From Thermodesulfovibrio sp. (lineage in GTDB: Bacteria > Nitrospirota > Thermodesulfovibrionia > Thermodesulfovibrionales > JdFR-85), in the NCBI GenBank assembly GCA_027050975.1, contig JALUAR010000180.1, positions 2,167 through 10,674 on the forward strand: DNA of 8,508 nucleotides. Reading direction: 5' to 3'. Of the stretch, positions 6,194 to 8,508 are shown piece by piece (positions within the stretch are counted from its first letter, which is position 1; each line of letters opens with the position of its first letter). The notes beneath the pieces were generated by a model that was not told the DNA's origin, searched no databases, and saw nothing but the letters and a program-made list of their open reading frames with translations. The position numbers and the translations under genes are program-made.

Positions 6194-6896
6194 AATATGC
6201 TAACTCTTTAAACTCTTTCTTCTCCCTTTTGCTAAGGGAATTGTCCCTTGACGGAACCCCTAACCCCTTACGGGCATAAGGACAGATGTTTATACAGAGA
6301 CCACAGTTGGGTTTTTCGTCAAAGCTCTTTATATCCTCCTTGAGGGTCTTGCATCTGTCATAATGGACTATCTCATCATACGGTGACAGCACGGTCCATT
6401 TTCTACCTGTAAGCGCCTCTGATGGACAGTAACGCACACACAGGTCACATTCACCACATAGGGATTCCCTGATTGGCTCATCCGGTTCAAAGGGGGCATC
6501 CGTAAGCACCGTTGCCCAGGAAAGCCACGGCCCGTACTTCGGATTTATAATCAGGCCGTTTTTGCCTATCCAGCCCAGTCCCGAACATGTGGCAGCAGTC
6601 TTGTGACTGAACAACTCATACAGTCTGGAAACAAAAGACCCTTTTCTTCTGTCGGAATCAGGAGGAATAGAGAGGTATCTGTACCCCTTCTCCCTGAGCC
6701 ACCGTTCGGCAAGCCTCTGGAGCCGGATCAACTCACTCACCGTGGAGGCATTCAGCTTCCGATTGATAGCCAGTGAGATGCCGATCTTCAGATGCCTGAT
6801 CTCATCGGTGAGGGCCTCTGTCACATCACCTATGCCCACAAGTGTTGCTCCCTGCTCAATGAGATAGCGCTTCAGATGTTCAGGATTTGGCCTTAT
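6192..6896 (-). CDS. QueG-like protein with two [4Fe-4S] cluster motifs, probable ATA start
   Basis: The body shows the QueG (epoxyqueuosine reductase) core motif GLGWIGKN followed by INPKYG and a VLTDAPFEPDE segment, then two cluster motifs: C-x2-C-x2-C-x3-CP (CGECDLCVRYCP) and C-x15-C-x2-C-x3-CP (C of YDRC, then NCGLCINICP). Lacking a HEAT-repeat tail, it is a short relative rather than true QueG. QueG itself carries cobalamin, so an electron-transfer or corrinoid-repair role beside the corrinoid protein is plausible. The nearest standard start is GTG at 6839 (215 residues), but the frame stays open to 6917 and upstream codons read like family N-terminal sequence (PEHLKRYLIEQGATLVGIGD). A perfect AGGAGG lies 9 nt before an ATA at 6896, giving 234 residues and a 17-nt overlap with the corrinoid gene. 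CTG at 6875 or ATT at 6860 are alternatives. Function of the family is certain only as Fe-S redox protein. Confidence 0.82.
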   Translation of the reverse strand: MRPNPEHLKRYLIEQGATLVGIGDVTEALTDEIRHLKIGISLAINRKLNASTVSELIRLQRLAERWLREKGYRYLSIPPDSDRRKGSFVSRLYELFSHKTAATCSGLGWIGKNGLIINPKYGPWLSWATVLTDAPFEPDEPIRESLCGECDLCVRYCPSEALTGRKWTVLSPYDEIVHYDRCKTLKEDIKSFDEKPNCGLCINICPYARKGLGVPSRDNSLSKREKKEFKELAY

Positions 6897-7575
6897 TTGC
6901 CTCAGCCTCCTCTCTCATTTTCTTCAGGGCGCTGATCATATTGATTGCCTCTTTCAAGGCATTGTTTGCATCAGGTGCATAGCCGTCAGCACCCCATTTG
7001 TCGGCAAGCTCCTTCGAAACAGGGGCACCACCGATCATAATCTTCACATTGGGATTCTTCTCTCTCAGTTGGTTGATAACCTTCTGCATTCCCACCATTG
7101 TGGTGGTCATCATTGCAGAAAGACAGACCAGTTCCGAATCAGTTTTTAACTGCTCCTCAACAAACTTATCAAGGGGCACATCCCTTCCCAGGTCATAGAC
7201 ATCAAACCCGGCAACATCGAACATCATCTTAACGATGTTTTTACCAATGTCATGAACATCACCTTCAACCGTACCGATAACAACGGAACCCTTCACTCCA
7301 AGGTCCATCTGCTTCACATGGGGCTTAAGAATATCAAGACCTGCATAAAGGGCATCAGCACACATCAGCAACTCGGGAACAAAGTACTCCTGTGCCTCAA
7401 ACAGCCTGCCCACCTCCTCCATACCTGTGACAAGTCCGTCGAAGATCGCCTCATTGGCATCCATCCCGATCTCAATCGCCTCCTGAGCTGCCTCTTTCAC
7501 CGCGTCTTCGTCATACTGAATCACACCGTTTTTCAGTCTCTCAAGAATCTCCTTCCTTTTTTCATCACTCACCAT
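6880..7575 (-). CDS. Corrinoid (B12-binding) methyl carrier protein, MtaC/MtbC/MttC family
   Basis: A 231-residue cytoplasmic methyl carrier. Residues about 1-90 form the helical cap domain. The Rossmann-like B12 domain (about 93-220) has the base-off/His-on signature D106-x-H108-x2-G111 (GDVHDIGKNIV), the following LSAMM segment with S153, and GG at 182-183 before APVS. H108 should be the lower cobalt ligand. The protein shuttles a methyl group between a substrate-specific methyltransferase and the MtaA-like enzyme encoded just upstream. AGGAGG lies 7 nt before the ATG and the upstream stop sits within that spacer, so the two genes are tightly coupled. Length is normal for the family. Which methyl donor it serves (methanol, methylamine, methoxy compound or other) cannot be decided, because the matching donor methyltransferase is not in the window. 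Confidence 0.95.
   Translation of the reverse strand: MVSDEKRKEILERLKNGVIQYDEDAVKEAAQEAIEIGMDANEAIFDGLVTGMEEVGRLFEAQEYFVPELLMCADALYAGLDILKPHVKQMDLGVKGSVVIGTVEGDVHDIGKNIVKMMFDVAGFDVYDLGRDVPLDKFVEEQLKTDSELVCLSAMMTTTMVGMQKVINQLREKNPNVKIMIGGAPVSKELADKWGADGYAPDANNALKEAINMISALKKMREEAEANKAKS
6906..6911 (-). promoter_or_regulatory. Shine-Dalgarno site inside the corrinoid gene, deciding the next start
   Basis: AGGAGG on the minus strand, inside the last codons of the corrinoid gene and 9 nt upstream of an ATA codon at 6896. No ATG, GTG or TTG in that frame lies at suitable spacing, so this is the main support for a non-canonical start of the QueG-like gene. As the site also encodes Glu/Ala codons of the corrinoid protein's charged tail, coincidence is possible. 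Confidence 0.5.
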
Positions 7576-7579
7576 AGAA

Positions 7580-8508
7580 TCACCTCCTATTAATTTCTTC
7601 CATCATTGCTTTCATATTTTCTGGTGGCACTGTCGGCCAGATATCGCAACCGGGCCATACAGCACTCACACCATCATCTATACATTTTCTTATTGCAGTC
7701 TTTACACTTTCCACATCTCCGGTCACGAGAACATTGTAGGGGTCGTAGTTACCGAAGATAAGGGCATCCTTACCGAGCTTTTTTCTTGTCTCGACAATGT
7801 CATTCTTCTGATCAACACTGATTGCCTTGGTTCCGGACTCCATCATGAATCCCACGATATCATTGGTTTTGCCGCAAATATGTAAAACCGTATTGCCCGA
7901 CAGAGCCGAGAATATCTTCTGCAGATATGGCAGGATAAGATTCTTGAACACCCTGGGACTTAAAACATCGGAGGTGGCTCCCATCTCCCTGACGGTGATG
8001 TAATCCACACCTGCAGACTCAAACTCCTTTGCAACCTGAACAATCACATCGGCAAGTTTATCCAAAAGCGCTCCCACCTTGTCAGGCTTTTTGAAGGAAA
8101 GCTTCAAAAGGTCATTAAGCTCCATTATCTGACCGGCCAGAGTAAAGGGCCCGAGCACATATGTACCTATGGGGACCTCTTCTCCTATATCATCCTTCAG
8201 AAGCTTTATAGCCTCCTTTACAAGGGATATTCTGCCCCGGGAAGTAATATCCGAAGGGATATCAATATCCATCTCCTCCTCGTTATGGATCACCTTCTCC
8301 TTTATTGTGGGATACAGAATATCCTCTGAATGGGCATAGACATTGATCTCGCATCCTAATGCCTCTGCCTCAACACAGAGGTCAAAGGGCACAACGGCAC
8401 ACTCAAATCCAAAGAGCTTGTAAGTCGATGCCGCAGCCTCAGCCATCATCTTTGCATCAAGGTGGGTGGCTGCAAACTTGTGCCCTACGGTCTTCAACCC
8501 CTCAGTGG
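7580..8508 (-). CDS. MtaA/MtbA-type methylcorrinoid methyltransferase (UroD superfamily), 5' end beyond window
   Basis: Partial gene: the frame is open to the right edge, so the TTG at 8497 is not taken as a real start and roughly 40 N-terminal residues are missing. Counted from that TTG, the zinc-binding triad of the MtaA/MtbA group is complete: H206-x-C208 (LHICGK) and C284 (PGCDIWPTVPPEN). Ordinary uroporphyrinogen decarboxylase lacks this set, so a heme role is rejected. Such enzymes activate a thiol or another nucleophile with zinc and take the methyl group from a methylcorrinoid protein; in methanogens the acceptor is coenzyme M, in acetogens tetrahydrofolate. The corrinoid partner starts 4 nt after this TGA stop. 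The acceptor here is inferred to be THF from the folD gene in the cluster, though the cysteate synthase-like gene leaves a CoM-like thiol open. Confidence 0.9.
   Translation of the reverse strand, partial: TEGLKTVGHKFAATHLDAKMMAEAAASTYKLFGFECAVVPFDLCVEAEALGCEINVYAHSEDILYPTIKEKVIHNEEEMDIDIPSDITSRGRISLVKEAIKLLKDDIGEEVPIGTYVLGPFTLAGQIMELNDLLKLSFKKPDKVGALLDKLADVIVQVAKEFESAGVDYITVREMGATSDVLSPRVFKNLILPYLQKIFSALSGNTVLHICGKTNDIVGFMMESGTKAISVDQKNDIVETRKKLGKDALIFGNYDPYNVLVTGDVESVKTAIRKCIDDGVSAVWPGCDIWPTVPPENMKAMMEEINRR

Noticed and set aside
6192..6839. GTG 6839 as the start of the QueG-like gene
   Set aside because: It has no Shine-Dalgarno site and would cut off conserved-looking N-terminal sequence encoded just upstream.
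7580..8508. Uroporphyrinogen decarboxylase for heme synthesis
   Set aside because: The H-x-C and distant Cys zinc ligands, plus the adjoining corrinoid gene, mark the MtaA/MtbA group.

Overview
The window holds nine protein genes, all on the minus strand and packed closely enough to be one operon or a few linked transcription units. Transcription runs from the right edge to the left. Tetrahydrofolate-type C1 chemistry (FolD), corrinoid methyl transfer and many Fe-S proteins point to a strictly anaerobic bacterium with Wood-Ljungdahl-type one-carbon metabolism, such as an acetogen or a sulfate reducer. I cannot fix the taxon from the sequence; Nitrospirota or Desulfobacterota relatives would be a guess only.

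Layout in transcription order. (1) 8508-7580: MtaA/MtbA-type methylcorrinoid methyltransferase of the UroD superfamily, N-terminus cut by the window edge. (2) 7575-6880: its B12-binding corrinoid protein. (3) about 6896-6192: QueG-like protein with two [4Fe-4S] motifs, whose true start appears to be an ATA codon behind a perfect Shine-Dalgarno site. (4) 6191-6038: leader or intergenic region with two strong hairpins. (5) 6037-4064: RACE protein, the ATP-dependent reductive activator of corrinoid proteins. (6) 4001-3675: small Cys-rich conserved protein of the DUF6951 type. (7) 3659-2718: divergent FolD. (8) 2646-1993 and 1996-797: an HdrE-like cytochrome b and an HdrD-like double-CCG Fe-S protein, overlapping by 4 nt. 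(9) 723-1: N-terminal 241 residues of a cysteate-synthase-family PLP enzyme, cut by the left edge.

Working model (inference): an off-window substrate methyltransferase loads a methyl group onto the corrinoid protein; the MtaA-like enzyme moves it to an acceptor, probably tetrahydrofolate; RACE, perhaps with the QueG-like Fe-S protein, rescues Co(II) corrinoid; FolD handles methylene-/methenyl-THF; and the HdrED-like pair links thiol/disulfide or Fe-S redox chemistry to the membrane quinone pool.

The most unusual points are: FolD has lost the lysine and glutamine needed for cyclohydrolase activity and has a roughly 23-residue insertion, resembling monofunctional yeast Mtd1; a cysteate synthase homologue lies beside CoM-methyltransferase-family and HdrDE-like genes in what is probably a bacterium; the Fe-S gene has a candidate ATA start; and the hairpins at 6097-6168 pair better in the minus-strand transcript than in the plus strand. 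No RNA gene, CRISPR array, insertion sequence or origin was seen, and no gene-free stretch exceeds about 155 bases.
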